A stretch of 64,000 bases of DNA from Colius striatus (taxonomy: Eukaryota > Chordata > Aves > Coliiformes > Coliidae), in NCBI RefSeq assembly GCF_028858725.1, contig NC_084763.1:57311152-57375151 (forward strand), in the 5' to 3' direction. Numbering within the stretch: the stretch's first letter is position 1; the number at the start of each line of letters is the position of its first letter. The position numbers and the translations under genes are program-made. Positions 22,918 to 34,957 of this stretch are shown piece after piece. The notes below the pieces were generated by a model. The model had not been told where the DNA came from. It ran no database searches and worked only from the letters and a program-made list of their open reading frames with translations.

Positions 22918-25900
22918 TCCTACTGGGTGAGCTACCACAGAGGCAAAAAGCAGCTGATATCTGCCACTCTGTCTAAAAAGACAACCTCTGAAAGCAAGCA
23001 CTTCAAAGAGAGCTGGTCAAGGTCAAAGAGCCCTGCAGTGCTAGAGGAACACCAGGACCTACATCCATCAGTGCTAGCCCGGTGTCTCAGCTGCACGCCC
23101 CAGCTCAGGGGCTGACCGAAGCCATCCGACCACAGCTCAGAGCAGTAGCCGCTGTCTGCTCGCTGGGCTTTGTTTCTCCAAATATGGTAAAGAGCCTGGC
23201 CTTCCCCTCCAGTCACTTGGGCCCTTGCTGGGTACAGAAATAGCAAAGCAGGCCAGCCATGTGCTGGGCAGGAGGCTCGTGTTCCTCCCCGTGGAGCACG
23301 GGGCAGCCGTTCGCCCGAGGATCCTCTTTCGGGGGCTATGGCAGCGCGAGGGCTTCGACAGGCTCTCCCAGGCCACGTCTCTCCCCTTGCTATCTGGGGC
23401 TTGTTGATCCTGGCACAGCACCTGGGAACAGGCTGGAGGCCAGCCTAACAGATTGGCATGTGTGCAGGCAGGGAAGGAAGCTGAGCATCTGGCTTTAAAC
23501 ACTGGGGCTCAGGTTTCTCTCCGAGGGTGTTGACAGGAAAGTGCATGCTGCAGGGACGGCTAAGGGAGGGAGCAGGGTGCCTCTGAGGGATCTGTGGAGA
23601 CAGTTTCACTTCTGAGGTCTTCCCTTCCTCGCTCCCAACCATCACAGAGCCATAAAAAGGGATCTGAATGAGCCCTTTTGAGACCCTGCGGACCCAGCAA
23701 TGGAACCTCCATCCACAACTCAACCCAGGAGCTCTAGAGGAATTCACATCTGTCCAATGAATGCCCCAGTGTCATTCTGGGTAGCTGATCACATTAAACT
23801 GGGTCTTATTGCTGATGGATGCCTTCTACGTGCCACAGCTTCAGCTTTAAGGTCAGCAACCGGCCACCAAGGAAGAAGCCACCTGCAGCACCCTCCCTGG
23901 AACAGGGGCAGGAGAATCCTCAAGAGTGCTTAACTGAGCTCAGCATAACCCTTACTTCCCTGCCACATTGGACCAGACCTCTCTTACCACCTTTAGCCAC
24001 CTAAAGCCAAGCAGACAGTTTAAGCCAGTCTTTCCAGCTCGTTCCATGCTCCAGGGAGTCAGGAAGAGACTCAACAGAGTTTTGGTGCATCTTAATACAG
24101 ATGAGGCAAACCATCTCCTGGAGGGTGCCTGCATTCCTGGGCTGCACAGAGCTCAGATGGACCTCTCAGATGACTGTCCCTAAGCAAGATGAATCCCACT
24201 GCTTTGTTACACTTCCCTTTCCCCCCCTCCATGCACTCCACAGCTTTTGGCACAACTCAGCTCTGTTAAACAGTCCGAGACCAGAAACCTTAATGGCAAC
24301 CTAGAGGTGGCTGTGGCAATGATTTTGCTCCTTACTGCTCTAAAAGGCTGCTAAGGAATGACAGGGAGGTTATTTAATAGCAAGGGCTTGGCTTCAGCAG
24401 AGGCAGCTGTTTAAATGACATCAGGATTACCAGCCCCAGATGGAACCTTTCGCTGCCCATTGCCTCTGCAGAGAAAGACAAGTGGTGGCATCTCTTTTGA
24501 CTCCTTAAGAACTGCTGAACACAGGAGCTGTGGGGCTGAGGGGAGAGCCCTTGGCTCATTGCAAACCATGTGGTGCCACCTCCTCTAATGCTTTCATTGG
24601 TGTGAGCAACTGCTCTGGTGAGAACACAAGTAACGTCATCGTGACTTCCACGCAGAGGGCAAAGGAAATGCCTGGAGTGGTCAATGGGGTTCATCTCTTT
24701 CTTTGCTTAAAATTCCACCCCTAAGTGGTTTTCAATGGGAGAGAAGCTGCTGGCAAAACAAAGCCAGAATATTCCATCCTGTAAACAGAGGCTGGTTTAG
24801 TTTACAGTGGTCAAAAAAAGGCAGCAGAACTAGGGTCAAACAGCCCAGGTGACGTTTCTCAAAGAGCAGAAGTCAAAATGCTTCACATTAAACAGAACTT
24901 CAGGTCAATGAGCACTTTCTTCACCAAAATCTGTCACCAAAACAAAGCTTTTTCCAGCCCCTTTTCTCCTCCCAAACCTCAGATCAGTGCCCTCAACATC
25001 AGATTGGTTTTCCCCTTGGGAATGAGCAGGATAGGAAAAGGCAAACAGCATCAACCAAGACATTGAGAACAGGGTTGGAAGAGCAACTGGGGGTGGTTTG
25101 GGGGGTTCAGAAGTGAGCCTGGATGGCCCTTGTGGTTTGCACACAGATGTCAGCTGGTGGGAGTCCACAGATTTGGCTTTTCCCTCTGGTTCTCCCAGAC
25201 ATTTGTGGGGTGATTTTGGATGGATTCCCATCCACAAGCTCTGCCTCAGTTTCCCCATCCTTTGAAGGTTGTTACACTCCCTTTCTCACACGGTTGGGAA
25301 GTTCTACAGGTTCCTGAAGTTGAGGAGAACAACTAGAGTTGATAGATCAAGGCTCCATGAGGACCTGCATCCACATTACCTGAGGGAGAAAGCTGTGTAC
25401 TAAACACACATGTGATCAGTGGCTGAAGCTGAGACTGAACCAGACACCCCTGCAGCTGCACACGCAGGGAACCAAGGCAGAATCATGCCACATGCAGTTC
25501 AGGTATGAGACAGGTTGTCCCCCACAGAAAGCTTTGTCCCAGCCTCTCCCAAAGCATCCCTGCTTCCCATGAGATGTGATGCCCCAGGGAGAAGGGCCCT
25601 TGGACAAAGACACGTGCTCAGTGTGCCAAGGTGAGGGAAGTGGCAGGTAAATCAGAGCTGTCACCCTTTGCCTGAGCCGTGCTGCAGCACACACTCCTGC
25701 CCAAAAGTATGTTTGCACTGGAAAACAGAGAGATGTCCAGATTGCAAGTGGATAAGTGAAAGTGTAGGAGGAGAGAGAGACAGCACTTCTTCACTTCAGC
25801 CCCCGGCATCTGAATGATGCAAGGGTTTATACCTGGGATATAAATATGTGAGCACTAACACACAGACTTGTGCAGACACAGATGGGAGGAGATGGCTGAG

Positions 25901-26085
25901 AGCACTGAGGAGGTGGCTCTACCAGCAGGACAGCCATCAGTTCTACACTTTAAGCCTCATGGCCATCATGCAGGTGGCCCTCCAAAGCATTCAGCCAGGC
26001 AGAGACAGCTTCCAACCAGTACCCTGGACTCCCAGCAGCCCATCGTTGCCTCTGTGGGCTGAACTCCTTCAAAGCTACCCAAGCT
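22918..26085. other. Intergenic, 3.2 kb, with a CpG-rich patch at 23.2 kb
   Basis: No gene can be supported. The CpG-rich patch is listed separately; the rest is unique-looking. Confidence 0.5.
23195..23410. other. CpG-rich patch, possible exon or regulatory element
   Basis: Between 23270 and 23385 CG dinucleotides are far denser than in the flanks (for example around 'ggggcagccgttcgcccgag'). On the plus strand a pyrimidine-rich 'ccttcccctccag' could act as a splice acceptor, and the following frame stays open to a TGA at about 23407, giving a peptide with VEHGAAVRPRILFRG. I do not recognise it. It may be a noncoding CpG island, an exon of an unknown transcript, or chance. Confidence 0.3.
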
Positions 26086-26142
26086 ATAGGGCTGGACTCA
26101 ATGACCTGGGAAGTCTCTTCCAGCTGAAACAATGATTGCAAG
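26086..26142 (+). mobile_element. CR1 LINE 3' end, diverged
   Basis: 'agggctggactcaatgacct' followed by 'cttccagctgaaacaatgat' matches a CR1 end. Short and diverged. Confidence 0.65.
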
Positions 26143-26357
26143 TGTCTGTACTCCTTGTGTCACAGCCCTTCTGACCTCTGGCTCCAGACAAAGCCCCTGC
26201 TCTGCACCAATGCATCAGTAATTTGGTTGGGAGTGTTGCTATCCCAGGGGCAGAGCCACAGCCAAGCAGGTAGAGCCTAATAGTGAGCTGGCAGGCAGTG
26301 GGTCTCAGTCCCCACGTGCTTGAGGTCTGTGTCTGATGAAGGAATGGAGCACTTAAA
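26143..26357. other. Intergenic, nothing recognised
   Basis: Short unique gap between two CR1 ends. Confidence 0.5.
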
Positions 26358-26462
26358 TCATAGAATCACACAATGATGGGAGTTAGAAGGAACCCCCAGA
26401 GCTCATCCAGCCCACCCCCTCTGCTAAAGCAGGCTCCCCTCAATCAGGGGGCACAGGCTGTT
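26358..26462 (-). mobile_element. CR1 LINE 3' fragment (group 2-like)
   Basis: Reverse-strand tail 'aatcatagaatcacacaatg' followed by 'gctcatccagcccaccccct' and 'caatcagggggcacaggctg'. About 100 bp. Confidence 0.85.
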
Positions 26463-27645
26463 AGAGCTAATGCTCACCAGCACTGGGTCTTCTAGCTGGA
26501 AGGTTTCTCCTGGAAGGTGCTCACAGCTCTACTGCAGCCAGAAGGGTTTCAGTTGAGGGAGGTTTGCCACCACCTGGCTGCACAGCACCTTGTGCTCCCT
26601 TTGCTTAGGTCAAGCTGTGCAACAGGACGTGACACCTTCCAGAGCAGCTCCTTTGGAAAGCAGGGCTTCAGAAAGAAGCATCCCCTCAGGAGAACACTTG
26701 CTGGTTTCCCTATATCTGACAATGCCAAAGCAAAAGGGACCAAAACAAAGGTTGAAATCCTGAAGGACAAGCCCAGAGAGAGAGACAGGCAAAGTGTGAA
26801 CATCAGCAGGTCTGCCTTGGTGAATTACCATGTTTGCCCTCTGCAACCAGCACATCACCAATGCTGAGCCCTCCCTGGCTGCAGGAATGTTTTGAGATCC
26901 TCTTTGAGGCTCCTCAGTCAGAGGCAATGGGTGGGTCAGAAGGGAGTGCTTCTGTTTTCCAAAGGAGAGGGATCTGCCCATCGCAAAGCTCCGTGGACAG
27001 CCCCAGTTAAGGATAAAGAGCTGCAGTCTGGAGGGAGTTCCTGCAGGAGTGAACTCACAGGCTGTAAAGCAGCAAGTGCTTAAGGCCAGACCCCATAAAT
27101 CCACCAAATTAGATGCTGGTGACATTATAGACCCATTTTGTTAGTTTTTCCAGCTGAGCTGCAGACCACAGAAAGTGATTTATACTCCAAGAGCTGGGAT
27201 GGTGGGGGAAGGGAGAGCAGGATGGAGGAAAGGGGCAAAGGGCAGTGACTTACAGCACTTAACTCTCTAATTGAGTTTTGTCTTCAGGAAGGAGGAGAAA
27301 AAAGAAGAGAGTAACTTGTTCTTGGTCCTGGGAAGATGGAGAATACAAATTGAGGGGGAGAGGGAAGCAGAAAGAGCAAGCTAAAACAATCTGCATCTGG
27401 AGAGGAGAGGCACCAAGTACCCTGAAAGGAGTAAAGCACAAGCTGTGGAGAGGACAAAGTAAAGGGGAGGGGAAGCTGTGGACCAGGGTTCACCACATGC
27501 ATGGCACACCTGGAACTGAGCACTGGAGGAACACTGCACTGAGCTCTGTGGCCTCTGACTTAGCAGAAGACAGCCTTGAGAACAGGACCAAAGTGTCTCT
27601 TCCTCATCTTAAAACCTCTGCAGCAGTGCCTGTGTGGTTGATGGG
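26463..27645. other. Intergenic, nothing recognised
   Basis: Purine-rich from 27190 to 27480, with open frames on both strands. No exon evidence. Confidence 0.5.
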
Positions 27646-28375
27646 GAGAGTCCAGCTCCCTCAGCCTTACAGCAAAGGAGTTCTTCAGTAAGTGGAACCT
27701 TTTGTGCTCCAGTTTTTGTCCATCACCCCTTGTCCTGTCACTGGGCACTACAGAAAAGAAGTGGCACCCCATCCCCTTGACATCCACCTTTCAAATACTT
27801 GTAACTGTTGATGAGATCCCCCCTCAGCCTCCTCTTCTCCAGGCTGAACAGATCCTGCAGCCCTTCCTCATAAGGAAGATGCTCCAGTCCCCTCAGCACC
27901 TTGGGAGCCCTCATTGGCCTCTCTCCAGCAGTTCCCTGTCTCTCCTGAGCTGGGCAGCCCAGCACTGGGCACAGGGCTCAGCAGGGCAGAGCAGAGGGGC
28001 AGCACAACCTCCCTGGCCCTGCTGCCCACACTCTGCTGGATGCCCCCAGGCTGCCATTGGCTTCTTGCCCACCAGCCCACACTGCTGCTCATGGTTCTCT
28101 GCTGCCCACCAGCACTGCCAGGTCCCTCTCCTGGAGCTGCTCTGCAGCAGGTCCCCCCCAGCCTGTGCTGGGGCAGGGGCTTGTTCCTCCCCAGCTGTAG
28201 GACTCTGCCCTTGCCCTGGGTGACCCTCAGCAGGTTCCTCTGTGCCCAGCTCTCTCTCACTGGCAGCTCAGCCTCTGGTGCATCAGCCACTGCTCCCAGC
28301 TTGGTGCCAGCAGGGAACTTGCTGAGGGTCCCTCTGTCCCCTCAGCCAGGTCACAGATTCCCTGTGCATGTTACC
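27646..28375 (-). mobile_element. CR1 LINE fragment (group 2), 3' tail missing
   Basis: Reverse-strand CR1 from about 'gagagtccagctccctcagc' through 'catcaccccttgtcctgtca' to 'gttcctctgtgcccagctct' and beyond, ending near 28375. From 27853 to 28300 it matches 15121 to 15585 almost base for base. The last 200 or so bp of the element, including the tail, is absent. Confidence 0.9.
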
Positions 28376-29195
28376 AGTCATGGTCAGAGATGCATGTCCT
28401 ACAAACACAAGTGATCTCAAATAGAAGTGATCAGCACCTGCAGCACTCCCTGAAGCAGCCACCTGCAGCCTCTCTCGGGGTTATGCAACAGCAAGATCCA
28501 CTGAGCTGTGAGTCAGAAGCTGTTGGGTCTTTCACTGCCTGCTGCCAAGTAGGTTATTTAAACAACTGGCTAAAACCTGCCTCATGTTTTCTCCATCAAG
28601 CTTAAAAATTAAGCATGATGACCAATTTTCCCTTCCAGCTAGTCTGTGATAGACCTTTTGGGGGCTTTTTGTAGCTAAATAAACTCTGACACTTTGCAGA
28701 AAGAATCTTCTCCTGTAGAAGAAAAGGGAAAGGAACTGAACAGGGAAAGAAAAGGCTCAAAGAAATTCATCTTGGGCCAGGAGAATTCCAGTTTTCATTT
28801 CTAACTACAAAATAAAACCTGTCTCTTGCTGTTAAATTACTAAAAGTACATTTCCTTCAAAATGGTCTCTCTGAGCACAATGGAAGCTCCTCACTCAGCT
28901 TTTCTGCTCCATCAACACCTCTTTATGTGTCTAGACAGAAACCCCATACTATTTCAGACATCACTGGTGCCTAAATGCCCTAAATCTCATACCTAAGTAG
29001 GTGAAATACATCACAGACTGAATATCTCTCTACCCTGAGTCACCTGCAGAGATTCAAGTGAGGTGAGTCAAACCATCCCTGCCCTGTATGAATCTCAGCT
29101 CTTGACCATGAGGACTACTGCTGACAGCAACAATTTGAATGTACCCCTAACTGCTTTCCCTGCATTTGGGTCACAAGAACCCCAGGCAACACTCC
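28376..29195. other. Intergenic, nothing recognised
   Basis: AT-richer than the neighbouring CR1; no gene or repeat supported. Confidence 0.5.
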
Positions 29196-29600
29196 AGGCT
29201 GGGGCAGAGAAGCTGGCCTGGGGGGGTTTGGTGATGAACATGAGCCAGCAGCGTGCCCAGGTGGGCAAGAGAGCCAATGTCAGCACAGGCTGACAAAAGA
29301 TGCACTGCACTGAACGTGGGGATGGCCATGCATTGGGAAAACCATCTCTAGTTGAGGATGGGATGGGCTGCGTCCATGGACTAGCTCAACCTGGAGCTCT
29401 GTCACTGAGAGGGTTGTTAAGCATTGGAACAGGCTGCCCAGGGAGGTGGGGGAGTGCCCATCCCTAGAGATATTCAACAGACACATAGCTGAGGTGCTGA
29501 GGGCCATGGGGTAGTGGTGGGCTTGGCAGTGTGAGGTGATTGGTTGGACTTGATGAGCTCAAAGGTCTTTTCCAAGCCAAAGGATTCCATGATTCTCTGT
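29196..29600 (+). mobile_element. CR1 LINE 3' fragment (group 4-like), internal deletion
   Basis: 'tgaacatgagccagcagcgt' is followed by 'ggaacaggctgcccagggag' and the end 'gatgagctcaaaggtctttt' with 'gattccatgattct'. Sequence between about 29285 and 29390 departs from the other copies, so part of the body is lost or strongly diverged. Confidence 0.88.
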
Positions 29601-29620
29601 ACTTAAGGCCATTGTGATGT

Positions 29621-29677
29621 GGGATGGGATGGGATGGGATGGGATGGGATGGGATGGGATGGGATGGGATGGGATGG
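29621..29677 (+). repeat. (GGGAT)11 microsatellite
   Basis: Eleven perfect GGGAT units from 29621 to 29675, then GG. Each unit has a GGG run, so the plus strand could fold as G-quadruplexes. It sits exactly where the 3'-terminal repeat of the next CR1 copy should be. Confidence 0.98.
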
Positions 29678-29815
29678 CAGGGGTTGGAAGGGACCTTTAG
29701 GGCTCATCCAGTCCAACCCCCCTGCAAAAACAGGTCAACCTAGATCAGGTCACACAGGAACATGTCCAGGTGGGTCTCGAAACCCTCCAAGGAAGGAGCC
29801 TCCACAACAGAGAAA
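29678..29815 (-). mobile_element. CR1 LINE 3' fragment (group 1)
   Basis: Starts 'caggggttggaagggacctt' directly after the GGGAT array and carries 'gtcacacaggaacatgtcc'. The usual 'tcatagaatgg' start is replaced by the microsatellite. Confidence 0.9.
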
Positions 29816-32595
29816 TGGAACAAGGCATGATCAGGGCCCAGAGCCATAAATCACACAGCTCCTGCTTTTGCTCATGCAATTCTGATAACCACAGCTCTGA
29901 AAACCAAGCCATTGTCCTCCCACAGCAATGTGCCTGAATAACAAGGGAGAAAGAAACAGCTGAAGCATCATTTGCAAGGTTTTCTTTCCCTGCCTGCCAT
30001 TTGGGCACGTGGAGGAAAGAGAACAGCATCCAAGTGAAAGGAAATAGTTTCCCCTCTCTTTTTTTTCTGTTGGAAATGTCCCCAGTGGAACATTTTGACC
30101 TGATCTGAAAGCTTTTGACAAGCTCCTCTTGTGACACCAGTGTCGGGTTGCCCAGCAATGCCAACCCATACAAGGAAGCAGGGCAGGATCCTGCATGCAA
30201 AATGGCTTTGGGCACATCTAAGGGCTGTGTTCTGCAGGCAGCCCAGAGTCAGAGGGACATTTGGAGATCAAGGAGAAAGCATGAGCCTTTATGAGGTGAA
30301 ACCTTCAGTAGCAGCGTTTCAGGACTGAAATATCTTCTCAAATGTGGCTCTATTATTCACCCAGTGATTTGCAGCTCAGTTCACCCTGCTGCAAAGTCTG
30401 TTCTTGCTGTGATTAACTGAAGCACCCTTTGGGTGTTGCTTGTTTCCTCATCCTCCTCTCTGCCTCGTTTCATGCACTGGACCTGCTTTTTGTATCCTCA
30501 CTGCAATCAATCCAAGGTCCACGTGGCTTCCATGCCCTCCTTTCCAGCCATTCCACACACCAGAACCATCAAAGAGTTTAACAGCAAATGGGACCTTGCA
30601 GGGCTTTCAAGCTAAAGTTTGGGTAAGACACTGATGAGAAAGACAAGGGATGACCTTTCAGAGGGAAGATTTCAGGGGCTCTCTAGATGTAGGCAGTTAC
30701 CAGAGCACCAGCCTGTTGAGTTTAGCACAGCAACCACACACTCTAAAAGTATAAAGCCAAGAGGATTGGATCCAGTCTATGGGCTTCTGACAGCCCCCAG
30801 TGCAAGCTTAGCCCACAGGAGGACTAGAAACACAGGCATGGGACAAGGGAAACGTGTTACCTGATAGTGCAGGTGGAAGAGCCTGGTGTTTTCACAGCTG
30901 GAGGACCAGGCTGCCAGGGCTTTTCCATGGCTTCCACACTTAATCCAGATTTAGCACAACTGCTGCACAGGGAGCATGGCTTCATTCTGTTTTCTTAAGA
31001 CCCATCTTTGCTGTCTCTTCCAAGTCTAAGCCAGAACATCGAAGGAAGGGAAAGGGTCTTCCCCCTGCAGGCACCTGAGAGTTCATTTTGCTGAAGGAAA
31101 CTGTGACTTTGGAGCATTTTCCTGAGCATCTTGCTCCCATCTCACCCCTCAGCTTGCTCCTTGCTCCAGTGCTGCTTCCCCCATCCTGGGAACATTAGGT
31201 CAATTGTTTGTCAGATTACCCAGGTGAGCTCACACTTGCAACGAGCTCCATTTCACCTGAGGCTGCAGCTGGGGTCTGGGCAGACCTTTGCTATTCCCTA
31301 CACCCAAGTCAGCCTTCAGTGGAGCGTTTGCCTTTTGGAAGAGTGGGGCAACCCACCACAAAATCCTTGGGAAAGACTGACCTCTTCTGGGAAGCTGAAA
31401 TGCAGCTGCTCAGGGAACCTGAAACCAGCCACTGGGCCTTGGAATGTCCCCTGGGCAGTTTGGGTAGCAAACCCTTGGCACTGCCTACTGCACATTTGCA
31501 GTCATTTTGCTGGAGATGCTTTCTTCAAGATGCTTTCTTCTTGCTGTCTAAGCCCCAAAGGATTGCAGGCTTACACGAGCTAATCTGATACTCTCCCTCA
31601 CCTCCCTCGTGCTTATTTTTAAGCTCAGTGAGGTTTTCTCAACACATCCAGCCCCTGTGGCATCTTCCAGCTTCTCCTTCCTGCTCCTTCCCTGATAGTT
31701 CAGTCCTTTCCCTGGTGCTCTGTGCTGGTCATAAGCCCAGAGCTGTCAGTGTTCCCATTGAAATGATCCCTCCCTTTAGCATGTGGGCAATTTATGACCT
31801 GCATTAATTGCAACTACATCACTCAGAGCTGCACCAAGGTGCAATTCCAACAGGGTAGTTAACATTTGAGCTGGGCTTTTGCTTGGGTGGAGTGCTGCAC
31901 TGTGCAGTATGGTGATATGCCCGTGGTATTGACTTATTCCTTAGTACCCTGAGCCATTGCTTCTCTTCTCCAGGTAGCACAGGCCACAGCAACCCTCCAG
32001 GCATCCCTAAAGGCTTTCAGATGGTTGGAAAGCCACTTTGATTGTAGCTTAAAGGTACAATGCTGACAAGCCAGCTGCTAATTAAGAGGTAACCTCAAGC
32101 TGACAATCCCTTCTGTAAGGTGCTGTGTTTCCCTCAGCATATTCACCTTGGATATCAACAGCAGTAACATTTGGCACCTCCCAAAATAGAGAGCTCAGCT
32201 TCAGGCTCAGACATGCCAGTCCTGCCAGAGATGCCTGGATGAAGCTGGGATCACATTCCCCATGATGTCTTTTCTTCCTCTCGGGATGTACCAGTCACCA
32301 GGGCAGCCTCAAGTGGGGGATGCTGTGAGTTTCGTGTGCATCAGAGCCTTGGCCACACCATTGGCTACTAACTGTCCTTAGCAGCCACATTTGGGACTCC
32401 AGATCAGGGTGACCAGGAGCAGGAGCTTGAGCTTATATCCAGTTCCTGGTCTGATAGGTGGTGGTCAAAGTGATTGTGGTCCATTGGTGCCTCCGTGGCC
32501 TTGAAACACGTGTTGTGTGGAGGATGCAAACCTAAGCAGGGGGGTTTAGGACAGAGGCAGTGTCTTTGCAGACCTGGCCACCAGAATCAGAGGAG
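29816..32595. other. Intergenic, 2.8 kb, nothing recognised
   Basis: No repeat or gene supported. A 150-codon plus-strand open frame at 31131 to 31583 gives no recognisable peptide. Confidence 0.5.
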
Positions 32596-32650
32596 CACAG
32601 AACCATTTTGGTTTGCCAAGTCCAACTGCTAACCCAACACTACCAAGCTT
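32596..32650 (-). mobile_element. CR1 LINE 3' remnant, old
   Basis: 'cacagaaccattttggtttg' then 'caagtccaactgctaaccca' resembles a diverged reverse-strand CR1 end. Confidence 0.6.
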
Positions 32651-33224
32651 TAGAAGGACATGTGAAAATGAGTCTCTCCTGAGCTTGCAGAACCCCCTGA
32701 TTCCTGCACTGCAGTGTAAGGAACAGTAACTTCCCAAGTGCTATGTAAATTGTTAGTCACAGCTTAAGATGCTTCTTTACACTGACAGCTCTTGCACAGA
32801 AGACTTTGGGAAAATCTCTGGCTTACTAAGGCTTGTCTCAAGCCTTTCCTAGATAAAGCTTGCCCCCAGCATGAGGTTTGATAAAACCCTGTGATCCAGC
32901 CAGATTTGGTGCCTGGGTTTTCTAGCCCAGCCCCTGGATCTTGTTACATGCTGTGGTAGTGCTCCCCAATTTCCTCCCACAGTGTGTGGAAAAGCATCTC
33001 ACCAGGTTTTAACCTTCCCATCTCTTTATTGATGCTGACTGTATCACTAAGGTGTTGTTTGCAAGGTGTTGTTTGCCACGGGTCTGATGTGCATACACAC
33101 ACACACAGAGGCTAAAACACAGCCCTGCTCAAGGAGCTCCCATGACTCCAGCTGCTCTCCTCAGCTCTCAGGTCCATTGAGAAGACACTGAGGTGTTGCT
33201 TTTGGCCACTATGAAGAATAGTCC

Positions 33225-33290
33225 CAGAACTACACGACAGTGGGTGTTGGGAAGGGACCTCTAGAGATCATTTAGTCTGAGTTGCCAAGC
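33225..33290 (-). mobile_element. CR1 LINE 3' remnant
   Basis: 'gggaagggacctctagagat' and 'catttagtctgagttgccaa' match a degraded CR1 end. Confidence 0.65.
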
Positions 33291-34140
33291 ACTGAAAAAG
33301 TCACACAGAGTGAGGGAGACTCGAGGTGAATGAGAGGATTCTGAACTCCCCAGTCCAGCCTGTGTGATCCATGGCCTCCAGGAGCTCAGAGAACTCCAGT
33401 AGCATTCGACAAAGACCCTCAGAGCTCACAGGGGATGGGATGGGAGAAGTGAAATGTACTATTTGCCCAAATAGAGAACAAACATCCAAGCAAAAGCAAC
33501 TCTTTCCAGGCTGGGGTTATTGATATTAAAACCACAGAACTTAATTAAAAATGAAGGTAATTAAAGCCAGATGCAAGGAAGTTTTCTCCCTCCCCCCTCC
33601 CTCTGCATACCAGGCTGCAGACTCAGTGCATGACTCACGGGCAGGCAGCAGTAAGTCAAGGTGGCTGGGAGCACTCAAGGAGCGATTCCCTGGGTTCATT
33701 AGTGGGGCTGGTGGGCGACAGCTATCAAGTGGGACCAGGTCCTGATGAGGTGCACAGCCTTTAACTCCTCTGGGGTGTAATGAGAGCTGTAAATCTCTCC
33801 ATTGTGGGCAGCAGTGGCGTGGGGGTATTCAGCCAGCAGCTTTGCTTTCAACTCTGGATGACATCAAGAGAAAAAGAGGGGGACCCTCGCTCGAGGACCT
33901 GAGTGACCTGAGCCTCCTCACCTGGGGGGAACAACCCATTGCCATGAGGGAATTACCTGCATTAACATGGCTGAAAAGTCTCATCCTGGTCCAAATAGCT
34001 TTAGAATGAACCTGGAGGAACTGCACAGGTCTCCATGGCTTTACATCCTTCAGAGCCGAGCCTCTAGTTTCGTTTCTATAACCCCTGAGCTTGTCCACAG
34101 CGATTTCCTTCCCTTTCTGCATATGTCTGACATTCACAGT
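33291..34140. other. Intergenic; possible regulatory segment
   Basis: From 33530 to 33700 an AT-rich block with TTAATTAA-like homeodomain cores is followed by an exact AP-1 consensus TGACTCA at 33631 to 33637. No gene. Regulatory function is a guess from motif content only. Confidence 0.3.
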
Positions 34141-34395
34141 GGAGACAGGGAATGGGCAAGAAGGCCAGTGGATCCTGGATCAGCAGCAGGGTGGCAGCAG
34201 GCTCAGGGCAGTGCCCATCCCCTGAGGCTGCAGCTCCAGGGCTGTGCCCAGTGCTGGGGGAGTGCCCAGCCCTGCAGGGACCCCAAAGCCCTGGGGCTGG
34301 GGTGCTGAGGGCCATGGGGTAGAGTGGTGGCTCTGGCACTGTGAGGGGAGGGCTTGGACTCCACCAGCTTAAACCTCTTTCCTATGCTTCTATTA
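34141..34395 (+). mobile_element. CR1 LINE 3' fragment (group 4-like)
   Basis: 'gtgctgggggagtgcccagc', 'gtgctgagggccatggggta' and the end 'ttggactccaccagcttaaa' identify it. The body is shortened. Confidence 0.85.
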
Positions 34396-34904
34396 CATGT
34401 TACCACAGCATTGATCTGATCTGTGTGGATCCAGGTATGAAACCTGAGTCTGGGATGGCCTCTACCTGCAAGCAGTCCTCTGCCAGGTCCTGCCACTGTG
34501 TCCCGGTGTGAGCTGGAGCAAAATGTCCTTTCTCTGTGCTTAGGTGTCCCTCACCCCCATGCAGGGCTGCTCACATTCCTCACAAGTTCCTGCCTTGTGA
34601 ACACTAATTACTATTTGCTTCATTTTACCTAACATTAAATGAATGCTCACACAGCATTAAACTGAGGGGAGAGAAGTCAGGTGGTAAGAAGCAGCAAAGA
34701 GGCTGCAGCTATTCTGAGTGAGGAACTCTTCACAGACACCTCCCAGCAAACCTCCCGCAGCTTTTCAGGCTCAAATGGGTGAAAATGCTGCTTTAGGTGC
34801 TTGTACAATCATTTCCCAGCTCGTTTCAGTCCAAATTCATTGGGTTCAGTTTTGCAGCTAGCCTTGTCTCACTTGTCAGGAGCAGCCAAAGCTGTGCCAA
34901 CGTG
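34396..34904. other. Intergenic, nothing recognised
   Basis: Unique-looking gap. Confidence 0.5.
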
Positions 34905-34957
34905 ACACAGGGATCTCTAAAGGTCCCTTCCAACCCCTGTCGCTCTGGGATTCTATG
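34905..34957 (+). mobile_element. CR1 LINE 3' end (group 1)
   Basis: 'ggatctctaaaggtcccttc' and 'caacccctgtcgctctggga' with 'ttctatgag' is a CR1 terminus of about 50 bp. Confidence 0.8.

Noticed and set aside
22094..23001. Long minus-strand frames with SWISVVSWIS-like repeats
   Set aside because: Frames pass through the minisatellite only because the 18-bp unit has no stop; the 17-bp units shift frame along the array.
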